Shown: positions 45,293-56,532 of the stretch, piece by piece
Layout of the letters: each line of letters opens with the position of its first letter
How positions within the stretch are numbered: the stretch's first letter is position 1
The notes under the pieces: model-generated
Told to the model about the DNA's origin: nothing
Databases searched by the model: none
The model's input: the letters and a program-made list of their open reading frames with translations, nothing else
Translations under genes and position numbers: made by a program
Origin: Megalopta genalis
Taxonomy: Eukaryota > Arthropoda > Insecta > Hymenoptera > Halictidae
Assembly: GCF_051020955.1 (NCBI RefSeq)
Contig: NC_135026.1
Location: 7,664,501 to 7,728,500 of the forward strand
Direction: 5' to 3'
DNA: 64,000 nt

Positions 45293-45838
45293 GGACACCG
45301 TTTCTGGATTTCAAGATAGTCGTCGATATCGCCGCTTGCTGCCAGTCCCTCGTACGAAGCTCCGAATTCGTGGCAGAAACGCAAGGATCACTTCGAACTG
45401 CTGTGACTTCGCGGAAAAATATCGCAGACCCGTCTCTCTTTTTTCGAATGAAAGAAGAAGGTCCGGGCTTCGTTCTACTGTAAACAGCATCACCAGAAAA
45501 TATTGTACAAGGTCCGCGCGTTTCGTCAATTCCCGCGCACCCAGGCCACCGTAACGCTGCAAATGCGAGGTCATGTTTCACCGAAAATCGCCAAGTTCGA
45601 CGAAATGCAGAGACCTTGTACAATCTTTTCCGGAGATGCTGTTTCCAGTGGAACGAAGCTCGATTCTTCCTCTTTCATTTGAAAAAAGAAAAATGAGGCT
45701 ACGATATTTTTCCGCGAAGTTACAGCGGTTCGAATTGACCCTTGCGTTTCTGCCACGAAATCGGAGCTTAACAAGAGGGACTGGCTGCAAGCGACGATAG
45801 AGCGGAGCAGCGCGAGCTATCTTGAAATCTACAAACGG
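45293..45838. repeat. foldback: ~240-bp arms around a ~55-bp loop
   Basis: The left arm (about 45300-45545) and right arm (about 45600-45835) are inverted copies at roughly 75-80% identity with almost no indels. GACCTTGTACAAT on the right (45610) is the complement of ATTGTACAAGGTC on the left; CTTGCGTTTCTGCCACGAA and its inverse also match. Both arms stay open in the same protein frame, but in one sampled stretch four of five codon differences change the amino acid, which argues against a constrained protein. A transcript would fold into a long hairpin. Family unknown. Confidence 0.85.
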
Positions 45839-46845
45839 TAGCGGAAAGTAAAAGCTTCGTGCTTCAATTTGAGAGCAGAGTCGTCGTCCTGCGATGATTT
45901 TTCGCGGAGCTGTTGCCGGTCGAAGTTCGCCAATCTTCTGGCATATTTTTACTTCCTGTTAATTCGTTTGTACGCCGCGAGAAACGCCTGAGATTATTCG
46001 CGCGGCTGTGCGAGGCCTTGTGGAAATAATTAGCCGCTAATCTTCTGGCTGCGAAATTGTTAAGAAACTGGTCTTGCGTCGGACGGTGCTGTTGGCACCG
46101 GTATTATCCCGTGTTCTCGCGAATGAGACACGCTAATCCTCTCGGCGCGTTAACGTCTCGCCGGCCCGATAAAAAGAAGAGGAGACAACGTAATTTGGGC
46201 GGCGGGGTAAGGGCCGCGTGGTTTCGCGGGGGTGTCGGCTGTAAAGGCGGGGGTGTCGTCGCAACAACGACGCATCCCCCGGCTGTAAATAACAGGCTCC
46301 GAGTGGTAAATTAGCAGCGCTAATACACTTTAGTGGCGCGGAATTAATGGTCCGTATTCTGAACGCGCTTACAAGAGCGGTAACAGTTATTAGCGGTGGG
46401 TCATTAGACGGTTTGCACGGAACAGCCGACAGGTTTGGTCAACGAGGTCATTTGTAACTGTTAACACGGTTGTAAGTGCGAATTGAATTCCGGCTAATAT
46501 CTCTGATAGCGGGCCCGAGCATAACCGACCCACGGCGACGCCGTACGCCGCGCCATTTTTCCTCGTTACCGACAGCTCCTTCCCGATTCTTTCGCCCTCA
46601 CCACTTTCCTTTCGTCTTCCCCCCCCCCCGCCGGCCGTCGCCGCGACCGTTAAACTGAAGCGGGAATAAAAGAATCGCCGAATCGAAATTCTTTCGGAAC
46701 TTCAAACGGCGCGGGAAAAAATGATTCTTACTTGCCAACTGGGTTGCACGAGCTGGGGGCTGTTTTTCCTGATTTTGAACACTTTTTGTAATTATTCGAA
46801 TTATTTTTCCGTTTCGAACATCTTGTGTAGAAGGTTTTTGAAGAC
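45839..46845. other. single-copy block
   Basis: Unique; GC-rich at 46060-46640, with a C run near 46620. 46290-46470 has TAAATTAGCAGCGCTAATAC and TAATGGTCCG words. No gene supported. Confidence 0.45.
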
Positions 46846-47830
46846 GACGCTTCGGGAGTAACGCCAGCTTCAGCGTTTAGCAACCCCTAAATTTACAGGT
46901 GGATTTCTCGGTACCTGTGTTAGGTACATGAATGAAGAAAATCGTAAATTGTTCAGCGCATCTTCGTGTTGTTCCCTGAGTTTTTCCAAATTTTTAGCTT
47001 ACTCGTTGAGGGTGCAGAAAATTCATCTTGTACAGTTGGATTTTGGAGTTAACAGCTTGGAAGTTCGTAGCATTTAGCAACTTCTAAATTCACAAGTGGA
47101 TTTCTCGGTCACTGCGTGAGGTTATGCAAATGAACAAAATCTCAAAATGTTCAGAGCACCTTCGTGTTGTTACCTGAATTTTTCCAAATTTTTAGCTTAC
47201 TCGCCAAGGGTAGAAAAAATTCATCTTATGCAGATAGTTTTTTTTTGTAGTTCCAGTTTTAGCATTTAGCAACCTCTGAATTCACATATGAACTTCTCGG
47301 CCACCATAGTAGCTATCCGAACGAACCAAAGACCAATTTGTAGGGCGCACTTCAGTGTCACATTATGAATTTTTTCAAATTTTTAGCGCACTCATTTCGA
47401 GCAGAAAAAAAGTGCATCTTGCGCGTACAGTTTTTGAAGCCGACAACTTAGAGTAGTATCAGTTTCAGCATTTAGCAACCCCCAAACTCACATGCGGATT
47501 TCTCGGCCACCATAGTAGCTACCTGAACGAATCAAAGACCAGTTTGTAGTGCGCACTTTAATGTCACATTATGATTTTTTTCAAATTTTTAGCGCATTCT
47601 TTTCGAGTATTAAAAATGCATCTTACACGTACAGTTTTTAATCCAACAGTTTGGAAATGCATGTAGTATCAGTTTCAGCATTTAGCAACTCCTAACTTCC
47701 CAAAACTATTGCTCGACTACCACAGAAGATATCCAAACGAAAAAAAAAATCAAATTGTAGGGCTTACTTTCACGTTGCTACCATAATATTCCCAACTCTC
47801 CACCACGCTCGCAAATGGTGGAAAAAATAA
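46846..47830 (+). repeat. ~200-bp satellite, array 1 (five units)
   Basis: The anchor GATTTCTCGGTCAC (preceded by AAATTCACAAGTG) recurs near 46894, 47091, 47283, 47489 and about 47699. Each unit also has CATTTAGCAACC, a TTTTTCAAATTTTTAGC segment and an AAAAATTCATCTTG segment in fixed order. The same family appears inverted at 50200-50410 and in direct order at 51006-51965. Confidence 0.93.
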
Positions 47831-48815
47831 CGAGACCTAGAGCAATCTCGCGCGAAACTAGCGCGCTGTCACGAAATACTTAGCTCCCAGATCGACTGGC
47901 GCACCCTTCCGGCTGGCTACCCGGCGACGACGTTATTATTCCCGACGTTGATTTGCAGCGGCGCACGTCGGGACAGCGATCGCACGCAAGACCGGCCGCA
48001 ATTACTTTCCAGGCTTAATTGAGTTAACCGAATTAATTCGGCGCACGGGCTGCTGGCTCGGCCGGCCGGAATGAATAGCGATCTCGCGCTCTCCCGCGCA
48101 TCTCGCCCGAAATCTTGGGAGCCACCCGGGTCGACGTTCCCGTGATTCATCCCGCCCTCCAACCCCTTCTGGTCGCGATCTGTCGAAACTACGGCGCCCG
48201 CTGCGCCAGACAAAGCCCGGTACGAAAGACGAGAGCGCCGCCCGGAAGAAAAGAGGAGTGGGGGGGATGCTACGTGCTCGGGCAAGTTTGCACGCGCGTT
48301 TTTACGAGTGCGAAGAAACGGCGGACGGGGATGGCGAGAGAAAGAAGGGGTTCGAAGAGATAGAGGCGGGCTGGCGGGGCGAGCAAGGAGGGGCGCGGGC
48401 AGGGAACGCGAGGGTGGGCCTCGCAGGACAAGAGGCACGCTCGACTAATTTTCTCGATGTGCTTCGCTGGTCGATCGATGTCGATTCCTGGCTGGACCGA
48501 GAGTCGGCCCGGAGAAATAAAGAGCGCGAGCTGAAGGGGTGGACGGAAAGATGGCTCGAATTCATGGCGCTCGTAAATATGTTAATACTCGACGGTGTCC
48601 ACCCCCGCGCTCTCTCGAGTGGCTGATACCGTAAGACGCCCCCCCCCACCAGCCTCCACCCCTGTTATCCTAACAGGCATTGTGCAAGCGATCCGCCGAT
48701 ATCGTCAATTTCACTGGCAATAACGCCGAAAACTTTTTACGAACCCTTCGATATTTATTATCTATTTAGAGCACAAAGGAAGCTTCGCCCTCCCCTGATC
48801 TATACAATATATTAT
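47831..48815. other. GC-rich single-copy block
   Basis: Unique, with overlapping ORFs on both strands (173, 122 and 115 codons) rich in Arg, Ser, Pro and Ala. Several frames are open at once and no domain is seen. No gene supported. Confidence 0.45.
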
Positions 48816-48957
48816 TTTCTTACACATTATTTTATTATACATTATTTCTGCTACATTATTTCCGTTACATTACTTTTGTTACGTTATTTTTATTACGTTA
48901 TTTCTGTTATATTATTTTCGTTACATTGACTTTATTACATTATTTTTATTATTATCA
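48816..48957. repeat. 14-bp minisatellite (ACATTATTTCTGTT)n
   Basis: About ten units of ACATTATTTYTGTT and variants (ACGTTATTTTTATT, ATATTATTTTCGTT) with a constant 14-bp step, running into ATT trinucleotides before foldback copy E. Confidence 0.93.
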
Positions 48958-48997
48958 TCTATACACGCACAAATATATTATTATTATATTATTATTA

Positions 48998-49355
48998 TAC
49001 AGAGTGTCCCGAATTATAACTTCCGAGAAATGACGGGTTGCTGAGGTCATTTGAAACAACTTTTTCCTTTGCGAAAATGCAATCCGCCGTTTCGTTGAGC
49101 AGTTATTAACGAAGAAACGCGGACCAATCGGAGAGCGAGTGCAGCCGGCGCTGGCGGTTGCGGCCAATGCCGCGCCGCGCTGGCCGTCTGACACGACGGC
49201 AGTGGGCGGGGCGTCCGCCACGTGCGATCTCTCATTTGTCAGTGTTTTGCGTTGATAACTCGTGAACGAAGCCTCGGAGAAAAATTTTGTAAAGGGAAAA
49301 GTTGCTTCAAATGACCTTGGGAACCCCTCAGTTCCCGGAGGTACCATAATTTTGA
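48998..49355 (+). mobile_element. foldback element, copy E
   Basis: It starts TACAGAGTGTCCCGAATTAT and ends near TACCATAATTTTGAGA. The arms hold TTGAAACAACTTTTTCC, TTATTAACGAAGAAACGCGG and their inverted copies. The loop (49135-49220) carries GCCGGCGCTGGCGGTTGCGG. It sits directly after an ATT-rich repeat and is followed by AT-rich DNA. No ORF. Confidence 0.92.
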
Positions 49356-49369
49356 GATGCAGGCTACAA

Positions 49370-49620
49370 TATTGCGAGGATACTTTTATATTATATGTTT
49401 AATATTTAATATATATAATATAATAACAACAATATAAATTATTATATATAATATTATGTTATACATTATATAATAGTATATTTATATATTAAATATATAT
49501 TATATATAATATATATAATAAAATAATAATCAATATAATGTAAATATATTATTATATATATTTATATTATTATTTTATTATATCTGATATATATGTATAT
49601 ATATAATATCTATAATTTTA
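49370..49620. repeat. AT-rich simple repeat
   Basis: TATATAATATATAATA-type sequence over about 240 bp without a fixed period. Confidence 0.9.
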
Positions 49621-50199
49621 TTATTTTCAAAAACCGAAGAAATCTCTCTATCGGTCAGCGGTTCTCCCTCCCTCTGTTTTGCCGTCCCGCGACCAATGTC
49701 TGATTTATACGGACCACTTTCGATTATCGTACGACAATTATTCTCGACCGCTGAAGTACCTTCCATCGTAATTCAATAGCGGCTGGGAAATGATATAACA
49801 GGATATTGAAGTTTCATATTTCCTCCGACGTTGCTGCTGCCGCCGTCGCCGCCGCTGCTGCTGCTAGCTGCTTCGACAGAAGGAAATACGACCACCCACT
49901 TGAACCCCTGCGCCCATAACTGGGTTTCGTACAGCGTTTCAGAAAGTCGGGAATTTTTTTCTGTGGAAGTTTCTTGGGGATGTTTGGCGGCACGGCGTTA
50001 TTTATGGCTTTGCCGTGTGCTCCGCCGTCCGGGCTTTCGAAAACCGGCTCCGCGAGGATGCATTTTCTACGGCGAGGTGAACGTTCGAAAAAATTCAGTT
50101 ATCGAGGGAAACGTGCGCTCTATATGTTTGCTTTCTCCGATTCATTCGAATATGTAGCGGAGAAATTTTGTGAATTTAGTAAATTCGTAAATTTCGGCA
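49621..50199. other. single-copy DNA with a short CTG/CCG run
   Basis: 49829-49872 holds GCTGCTGCCGCCGTCGCCGC and CTGCTGCTGCTAGCTGC. The rest is unique. The 108-codon ORF at 49831-50157 is not assignable. Confidence 0.5.
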
Positions 50200-50410
50200 T
50201 CGACGGACGCTGAAACCGATGTCACATATCTCGAAGACGAAATTTTGTCCACCCTTATCGAGCGAGCTAAAAATTTACAGAAATTCACGGAGCTGCACAA
50301 AGGTGCGCCCTACCGTTTGCTTTTTTCCTCGTTCGATTATCTTATATAGTAACCGAGAAATCTATTTTCGAATTTAGGGGTTGTTTTATATTCTTGTGGA
50401 ATAATTCGCG
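50200..50410 (-). repeat. single inverted unit of the ~200-bp satellite
   Basis: On the minus strand it reads CAACCCCTAAATTCG, then GATTTCTCGGTTAC and a segment ending in the AAATTTTTAGC region, the order of the array units. Opposite orientation to both arrays. Confidence 0.75.
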
Positions 50411-51005
50411 GACGGAAATGTCGATGGAGCGAAAAAAACTATGCATTATCTTATTCCAACGTTCAATGAATGTATAAGCACTAGAGGATTCGCAGCGGAG
50501 GGTTGGAAGCACCCCGAAATATCGAAGAAGGTCGGAAACACTCTCGGCGAGTGATTTTCGGGTATTCTCATTTGCACCGACCGAATAAGCCAGCGGTGGA
50601 CTAGGCGAGGGATGGGGGAGGGGGCTGGATCCGTGTAAAAGAAAAATTCGTTACCGTTAACCGAGTTTTCGATTCGTCGAGCTGGTTAATTGAATCGAAC
50701 ACCAGTTCCGTAGCGACTGCGTCACCGACGCCGATTAAAATTGACGCGGAGTTTTATCGAAATATCGCTGACGTTACAGAATCGCGCGGCGTCAACTGAT
50801 CGGATTATCTCTAATGCGATTTATCCGCTCGCGGTTCGCAAATGCTCGTCCGTCGTTTGATTCTCCCCGTCCGAGAAGACGGTCTGACGTGATCGACGAC
50901 GGCCCACCGTCGTCGAATACGGTCGGGGATCCTGTGCGTTTTAACGCGGAAGTGATTCGATTCGAAATGGTACTTACTTCCATAGGGGGGGCCGACAAAC
51001 CCTGA
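50411..51005. other. single-copy DNA
   Basis: Unique, moderately GC-rich. An imperfect inverted structure (GACGGTCTGACGTGATCGAC ... CGTCGTCGAATACGGTC) lies near 50877-50930. No gene supported. Confidence 0.45.
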
Positions 51006-51965
51006 CTTCGCCGGGGAGTTTCTCGGTTACCGTTGAAGATATTCGAATGAATCGAAAAGCAAATTCGAGGGTGAAGGTTTGTGTTGCGCCCGGAATTTTT
51101 ACAAATTTTTGACGTACTTCACAAGGGTTGAAAAAATTCACCTTGCGCGGACGGTTCTACAAGTAAATAATTTCGGCTCAGTTTTAGTGGTCGGAAATGT
51201 GTCAATTCACAAGTGGATTTCTCAGTCGCCGTTGAAGATATTTGGATGAAATGAGAAGCAAATTGGAGGGTGAAGTTTTTTGTTGCACCGGGAATTTTTT
51301 CAAATTTTTGACGTACTTCACAAGGGTTGAAAAAATTTACCTTGCGCGGACGGTTCTTCAAGTAAATAATTTCGGCCCAGTTTTAGTGGTCGGAAATGTG
51401 TCAATTCACAAGTGGATTTCTCAGTCGCCGATGAAGATATTTGGATGAAATGAGAAGCAAATTGGAGAGTGGAGTTTTATGTTTTACCATGAATTTTTTC
51501 AAATTTTTATCTTACCTCATAAACATTGAAAAAAATTTATCTTGTATGGATGGTTGTTAAAGTCGCCAAGTTACGTGGTAACAGTTTTAGCATTTCACAA
51601 CCTCTAAATTCAAAACTGGATATCTCGATTGCCACAGAAGATATTCGAAGGAACCAGAAAGCATTCTACAGGGCATATCTTATTGTTGCATCGTGATTTT
51701 TTTCAAATTTTTCGCTCCCTTGATAAGTTCGGATAAAATTGTTTATAGTGACTATAAGTCGCTAAGTTATGCCGTTCCATTTTTTTAGCATTTCGCAACC
51801 CCTATATTCAAAGCCGGATATCTCGATTACCACAAAAGATACTCGAACGAACCAAAAATCATTCTACAGAGCGTATCTTGTCGTTGCTTCGTGATTTTTT
51901 TCCAAATTTTTCGCTCGCCCGATAAGAACGAATAAAATCGCTTTCGTAGCGACTATTTAGAAAGT
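51006..51965 (+). repeat. ~200-bp satellite, array 2 (five units)
   Basis: The anchor CACAAGTGGATTTCTCAGTC is at 51208 and 51407 (199-bp step), with diverged relatives near 51014, 51605 and 51805. The 51130-51450 units are nearly identical to each other and share TTGACGTACTTCACAAGGGT. Later units resemble array 1 more closely. Confidence 0.93.
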
Positions 51966-53090
51966 ACATCTCAAGCATCCCTTGCACTAACAAACGAAAT
52001 CTGCTGCATCTCCGTTATCGTTACAAAGTAAAATATTCGGAACTTTCCAGTCAACGAAGGAGGCCATCGCTACCATATCCTACCAGCTCCGAAGACGAGT
52101 ATTCCCCCAAAGACCTCCGGCGTAACAACGAACGCGCCGCAGAAGTTGCTTCTACCATAAGTAGAACCATCCAACCGCGGTCGGACGCTGCACTCTACAG
52201 TCTACCCTTCGCAGCCTATTCCCTTAGAAAGGATCCGCGTCTGAGGCACGTCTATTCTACAACGTCTATCGCAACGCTCTACCACAGAGAGAGAGAAAGA
52301 GAGCCACGTTTCCATCGCGGCACCGCCTCGCATATCGCGAAACTGGGTCCGGCGAAGCCGTCGCCGTTCGCGATGGCGCGGGGTTGTTTGTCCCATCGGA
52401 GCGTCGACGAACGATAAAAAGGACAACCGAGTCAGCCGCTGCTCGGTGAACGGTCTTATTCGCGGCGGTGGCTCGTAGGTGTTCGTCTGAAATTGATCTA
52501 CCGGCGACGGGAGAGAACGGAAACGGATCTGCTGACACGGAGATGTGACTGAGCAGCGCGCCGGTTACGATGCGGAGTCTTTCCATGCAAATGGCCGACG
52601 CCGGTGACTGACGGGAAAGGCGAGAAACTGGCTGGCAAGAGCAGCGACGTCGCGCGCTATCGGTGCGACGAATTCCCTAACGATAACTTTATTCGCGAAG
52701 TTGCGGAGGACGCGAGTCGGGACGAGTCGGGCCGGCCGAGTGCCGAGAGGCGATATATTTCCTCCGGTAAACACCGTCGGCCCTACTCGGCGTCGACCGG
52801 ATAATCTCGCGATTTGTAAAATCGCTTCGCCCCTGATCCCGAATCCCGGCCGGCGAGGCGCCCGGCGACGAGCTCGCCTTTATTCCACTCGCTTCTGCTA
52901 AGCGGCGCCGCGAGACCCGAGCCGACCCACTGCGGTCCCGAATCTCCAAACCGTGGCTAAAACCCCTAAAAATTAAATAAGATTGATAAAATTGTAGACT
53001 GGTATCTCAATCGTTGTATTTTATTATTTATTCTCATTCTCTATTGCCAGTCCAAAAAATACATCGGCAAGAAAGGGCCCAGCCCTTCGG
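51966..53090. other. single-copy DNA, GC-rich
   Basis: Unique, with a short GA run (52285-52302) and many overlapping short ORFs (62-106 codons) on both strands. No domain seen; no gene supported. Confidence 0.5.
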
Positions 53091-53252
53091 TTTGGCCCAG
53101 ATGGACAAAATTGCGCTTAGAGATTTTTTGACCAGCATTATACCGTTCGATAGCGAATTAATAAAAACTCATCTGTGCAATAAATTCAACTGTGCGACTT
53201 GTCCGTGGGGGTAGTTACAGGGTAAATTAGATTCGAGCGCTTTTCCGCCCAC
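53091..53252 (+). mobile_element. internal fragment of the TTTCTCCC-family element
   Basis: GCGCTTAGAGATTTTTTGAC, CTTGTCCGTGG, TAGTTACAGGGTAAATTAGA and GCGCTTTTCCGCCCA occur in the same order as in the element at 12262-12402. No ends are visible. The 32-bp minisatellite starts immediately at its right edge. Confidence 0.8.
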
Positions 53253-53632
53253 TTGCCCCCTTCGAATTGCCTTCGAATCATGTCTTGTGTCCTCCAAATT
53301 GCCTTCGAGTCGTGTCATGTGGCCTCCAAATTGCCTTCGAATCGTGTCACGTGGCCTCCGAATCGAGTCATATGGTCTTTGAATTGCCTTCGAATTGCTT
53401 GCAGATTGCCTTCGAATCGACTCATGTGGCCTTCGAATTACCTTCGAATTGCCTTTGAATTGCCTCCGAATCGTGTCATGTAACCTCCGAATTGTCTTCG
53501 AATCGTTGCAAGTGGTCTCCTAATTGTCTTCGAATTGCCTCCAAATTGCCTTCGAATTATGTCATGTAGCCTCCGAAATGCCTTCGAATCGTGGCAAGTG
53601 ACCTCCGAATTGCCTCCGAACCGTGGCAAGAA
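53253..53632 (+). repeat. 32-bp minisatellite, array 2
   Basis: About 11-12 irregular units of GAATTGCCTTCGAATCGTGT followed by CATGTGGCCTCC, the same unit and orientation as at 10780-11365. Several units are shortened. Only one intact CACGTG remains (near 53348). Confidence 0.9.
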
Positions 53633-54415
53633 AAGTTAGAAATAAAATACTGAAGTCGTCGTTTTTATTCTAACACTACTACATTTTCACATTAATGTAC
53701 ACCGACATGGCCGCTGTCTTTTTTCGCCAAGTTCCTATAAAAACGAGCCACGAGACCCGAAGAATCACGACTCAGTATTCTCGGATCTGCCGGTTTCAAT
53801 TCCGAGCTCCGAACATTTCTAACAGAAATTATTGTTATCTGTTTAAAGGGGGCCCTGTTTTCCCGGGATCCGGGTCCACCCTCGGCTCAAGGTCACCGGG
53901 CACCCCCGCGGGAAGACAGACGTCGGCAATCGGCGATCTTCAAGACAAATATTATTCCGAAAAATTGGATTACCGTTATCGGCGCTCGCCAAACGTCACC
54001 GCCAAACGACCATGGCCTCGAGCGTCGACGCGTGATCATCCCGCGGGGGTGAAAAGACCACAGACGGTCCACGGCTCTGCTCTATCTCGTCCCGGCACCC
54101 GATTTTTCCTCTCTCTCTCTCCCCCATCCGCAGTGTCACTCCTGAAATTCCAGGGCTCCGGTGGACGTCTCAATTCGAGCCCATTAGAATTCGCAAACGC
54201 CGCGGCTGAATTGTTGCTCGACGAATAGAGCGTGCTTTCCGGTGACCGAATTTGTCGGATTTTTTTTTATGCAGGCGTTAGAGAACTCATTTTCCAAGTT
54301 ATTTGTGAATAAATAACGAAGAAATAGTTCTGGCACGTTGTGGAGCTAATCTGGAAATAATCTAAATTTAACTTGGACTTGTTCACGTATTCTTTCATAA
54401 AAACGAGGAGAAATA
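53633..54415. other. single-copy DNA
   Basis: Unique. A plus-strand ORF of 177 codons (53695-54228) is among the longest non-repetitive ORFs of the window, but it has no recognisable domain and ends in a low-complexity Ser/Leu patch from a CT run (54110-54124). I do not call it a gene. Confidence 0.45.
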
Positions 54416-54548
54416 TACCGTAAATTCTTCCTAATTAACGCTCAGCTTGGAAGCAAGAATGAACTATTTCGGAAGAGGAGATGTAATTATTCCCAAATTT
54501 TCCATTTTTGTGCACAATCTGAGCGTCAAATAGGAAGACTTTACTGTA
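54416..54548. mobile_element. 129-bp foldback MITE of the TTCCTAATT family
   Basis: TA-flanked on both sides (54416-54417 and 54547-54548). Left end CCGTAAATTCTTCCTAATT; the right end read inverted is CAGTAAAGTCTTCCTATTT. Arms of about 60 bp (GCTCAG ... AACTATTTCGGAAGAGG on the left, inverted TGTGCACAATCTGAGC on the right) meet in the middle, so it is nearly all hairpin. It defines the ends and TA target site for the related fragments at 5, 9.8 and 10.6 kb. Confidence 0.88.
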
Positions 54549-54550
54549 CC

Positions 54551-54611
54551 CACGTGGTGCCAAGTGCCAAGATTAGGCACGTGAGGGTCTAGTGTCTAGA
54601 GTAGCCACGTG
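54551..54611 (+). promoter_or_regulatory. three CACGTG E-boxes at 27-28-bp spacing
   Basis: CACGTG at 54551-54556, 54578-54583 and 54606-54611, just beside the 129-bp MITE. The intervening sequence shows only faint repeat structure. Whether a bHLH factor binds is unknown. Confidence 0.4.
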
Positions 54612-54663
54612 ATGTTCTAATAGACACCAACCATTGGCAAATTTTCGTATACTTTAATCAATA

Positions 54664-54865
54664 TATAGGGTGTTCCAAAAATGTCTCGCAATCCCGTATT
54701 GAGTTTATTTAAATTAATATATATTATATATTAATTATTAATATATATTATATATAATATAATATTACATAATATATTAATATACTATATTATATATTAT
54801 ATATAAACGATTTTTAAACGATTTATTACAATATATTTAAGTATATATTATAATAAAAACCGTAG
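54664..54865. repeat. foldback-element end fragment followed by an AT-rich array
   Basis: TATAGGGTGTTCCAAAAATG then TCTCGCAATCCC (54664-54697) is the outer end of the foldback family. It breaks off into AT-rich simple sequence (TATATTAATTATTAATATAT and similar) up to about 54865. Confidence 0.8.
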
Positions 54866-54883
54866 CAAGCTCAGATTCAAGCA

Positions 54884-55252
54884 TACATAGTGTCCCAAAA
54901 GTCACTCTCAATCGGGAAATGAGGTCATTTGAAGCAACTTTTTCCTCAGCGAAAATGCAATCCGTCGCTTCGTTGACGAGTTATTAACGAAAAACACGGA
55001 CCAATCGGAGAGGAGGAGCGGCCGATGCTCCGCACTTGCGGTCAATGCTGCGCCGCGCCGGCCGTCTGCCGTAGCGGCAGTGGTCGCGAGGGCGGGGCTC
55101 CAGCCGTATGCGATCTCTCATTGGTCAGCGTTTTTCGATAATAACTCGTAAACGGAGCCTCGTAGAACATTTTCGCTAAGGAAAAAGTTGCTCCAAATAA
55201 TCCCAGGAACCTCCTACTTCCGGACTGCGAGACAATTTTGGGACATCCTGTA
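54884..55252 (+). mobile_element. foldback element, copy F (full length)
   Basis: It starts TACATAGTGTCCCAAAAGTC and ends ATTTTGGGACATCCTGTA. The arms contain CGTTGACGAGTTATTAACGA and TTGAAGCAACTTTTTCC with inverted partners. The loop is in the same orientation as copy E. No ORF. Confidence 0.93.
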
Positions 55253-56532
55253 TAGTACTTCTATCATTATTTAACGACAAAATGAACGCTTCAATACTGA
55301 AAACACCGCTCCAAATTCTCCAGAATCCAAAAAGAAAATTAATTCCCTAAAAAATGTTCGAGTTTTCCCTAATCCGGCGGGTGCTCTCCCCACTCCCCCT
55401 GTCTACGCGAGCTGGAACCAAAGGAGCCTTCGATCCCGTTGTCGAATCGATCCGGCCGGCGCTATCAGAAATTCCTTTTCATCGCGGCCGGGCTCCTGGA
55501 AGACGATCGCGGCGGCTCCCGGCGAGGTCTCGTCTCGCGGCCGGATGAATATTCCATGGTGGTGCGTCGCGAGTCCCCTAAACGCGCGCGTCGCCTCGGC
55601 CTGGTATCGGGGGCACGTATATTTAGAGAATAATAAATATACGCGCGGCCCTTTAGCCGGTTCCCGGGACAGGAACAGGAAAGAGGGACGAGAAAAACGC
55701 GGAGCCGAGAGGCGGATCCTCGGAATGGATTTGCTCTAGACTTGGCAAGGTCGACGGAATTCCGATGAAGCTGCCCGGCGGGAGGGCGGGGCGGTGGGGG
55801 GGATGGGGGCCCAGCGCGCCCGAAACGAAGAAATCCCTGGCTTCCGTGGCACCGAGTCCGGGGAAAGTCAACAAGTCGAAAGGAAAAATCGTATTTTCAT
55901 CCTACGGCTCCTTCTTTTTTCCCCGCCCCGCCCCCACCCTTTCCCTGGCCGGCTCTCATCGAGTGATGGATGGTTATCCCAGCGCCGTTCGATATACTCC
56001 GCCGCCAAAAACATCGGTGCGCCGTCGATGGAAATGAGCGGTGACGGCGGCAGAGGTCCACCGCGGTCGGCCTCTTTGAATGCGCAGCTTTTTGCCGCGA
56101 CCGATCGGCGTCGCCGTCAGTCCGCCGCTCGTTTACCGCGAGCAAGAAGATCCACCGAAGCCGTGACGCGCGCCCCCACTCTTCGCTAAACTCGGGGAAC
56201 ATGGGTCGCTTGCGGTTCGGACTTCCAAGCAGCCAGTGTGACATAACCTCATTCACGATCCAGATTTTTTCGTTTTGAATGAATTTACTATAGGCGATTA
56301 CATTTGTCATTTGTGTTGTATATATAGCAATATATATTTGTTATATAGTTTATGTGAAAATCAGCATGAAATAAAATACATTAATAATATAATTTAATAA
56401 AGTAATAAAATAATTGATAAAATAATTTTAAATTGAAAACGAAGAACAACTGAATATTGTTCTTCTTATGCTATAATATCCCAACATTTTAAGTAGTAAA
56501 ATTAATTCTTCGTCGCGGGAGAGTGGAGACCA
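55253..56532. other. single-copy GC-rich block, then AT-rich
   Basis: 55350-56250 is GC-rich with G-run patches (55780-55810); 56250-56532 is AT-rich. ORFs of up to 137 codons overlap on both strands with no recognisable domain. No gene supported. Confidence 0.45.

Noticed and set aside
45311..45800. Two similar proteins encoded on opposite strands of the 45-kb foldback
   Set aside because: Sampled codon differences between arms are mostly amino-acid changing (four of five), so the shared frame reflects inverted duplication and not protein constraint.
53695..54228. 177-codon plus-strand ORF
   Set aside because: No recognisable family; ends with low-complexity residues coded by a CT run.
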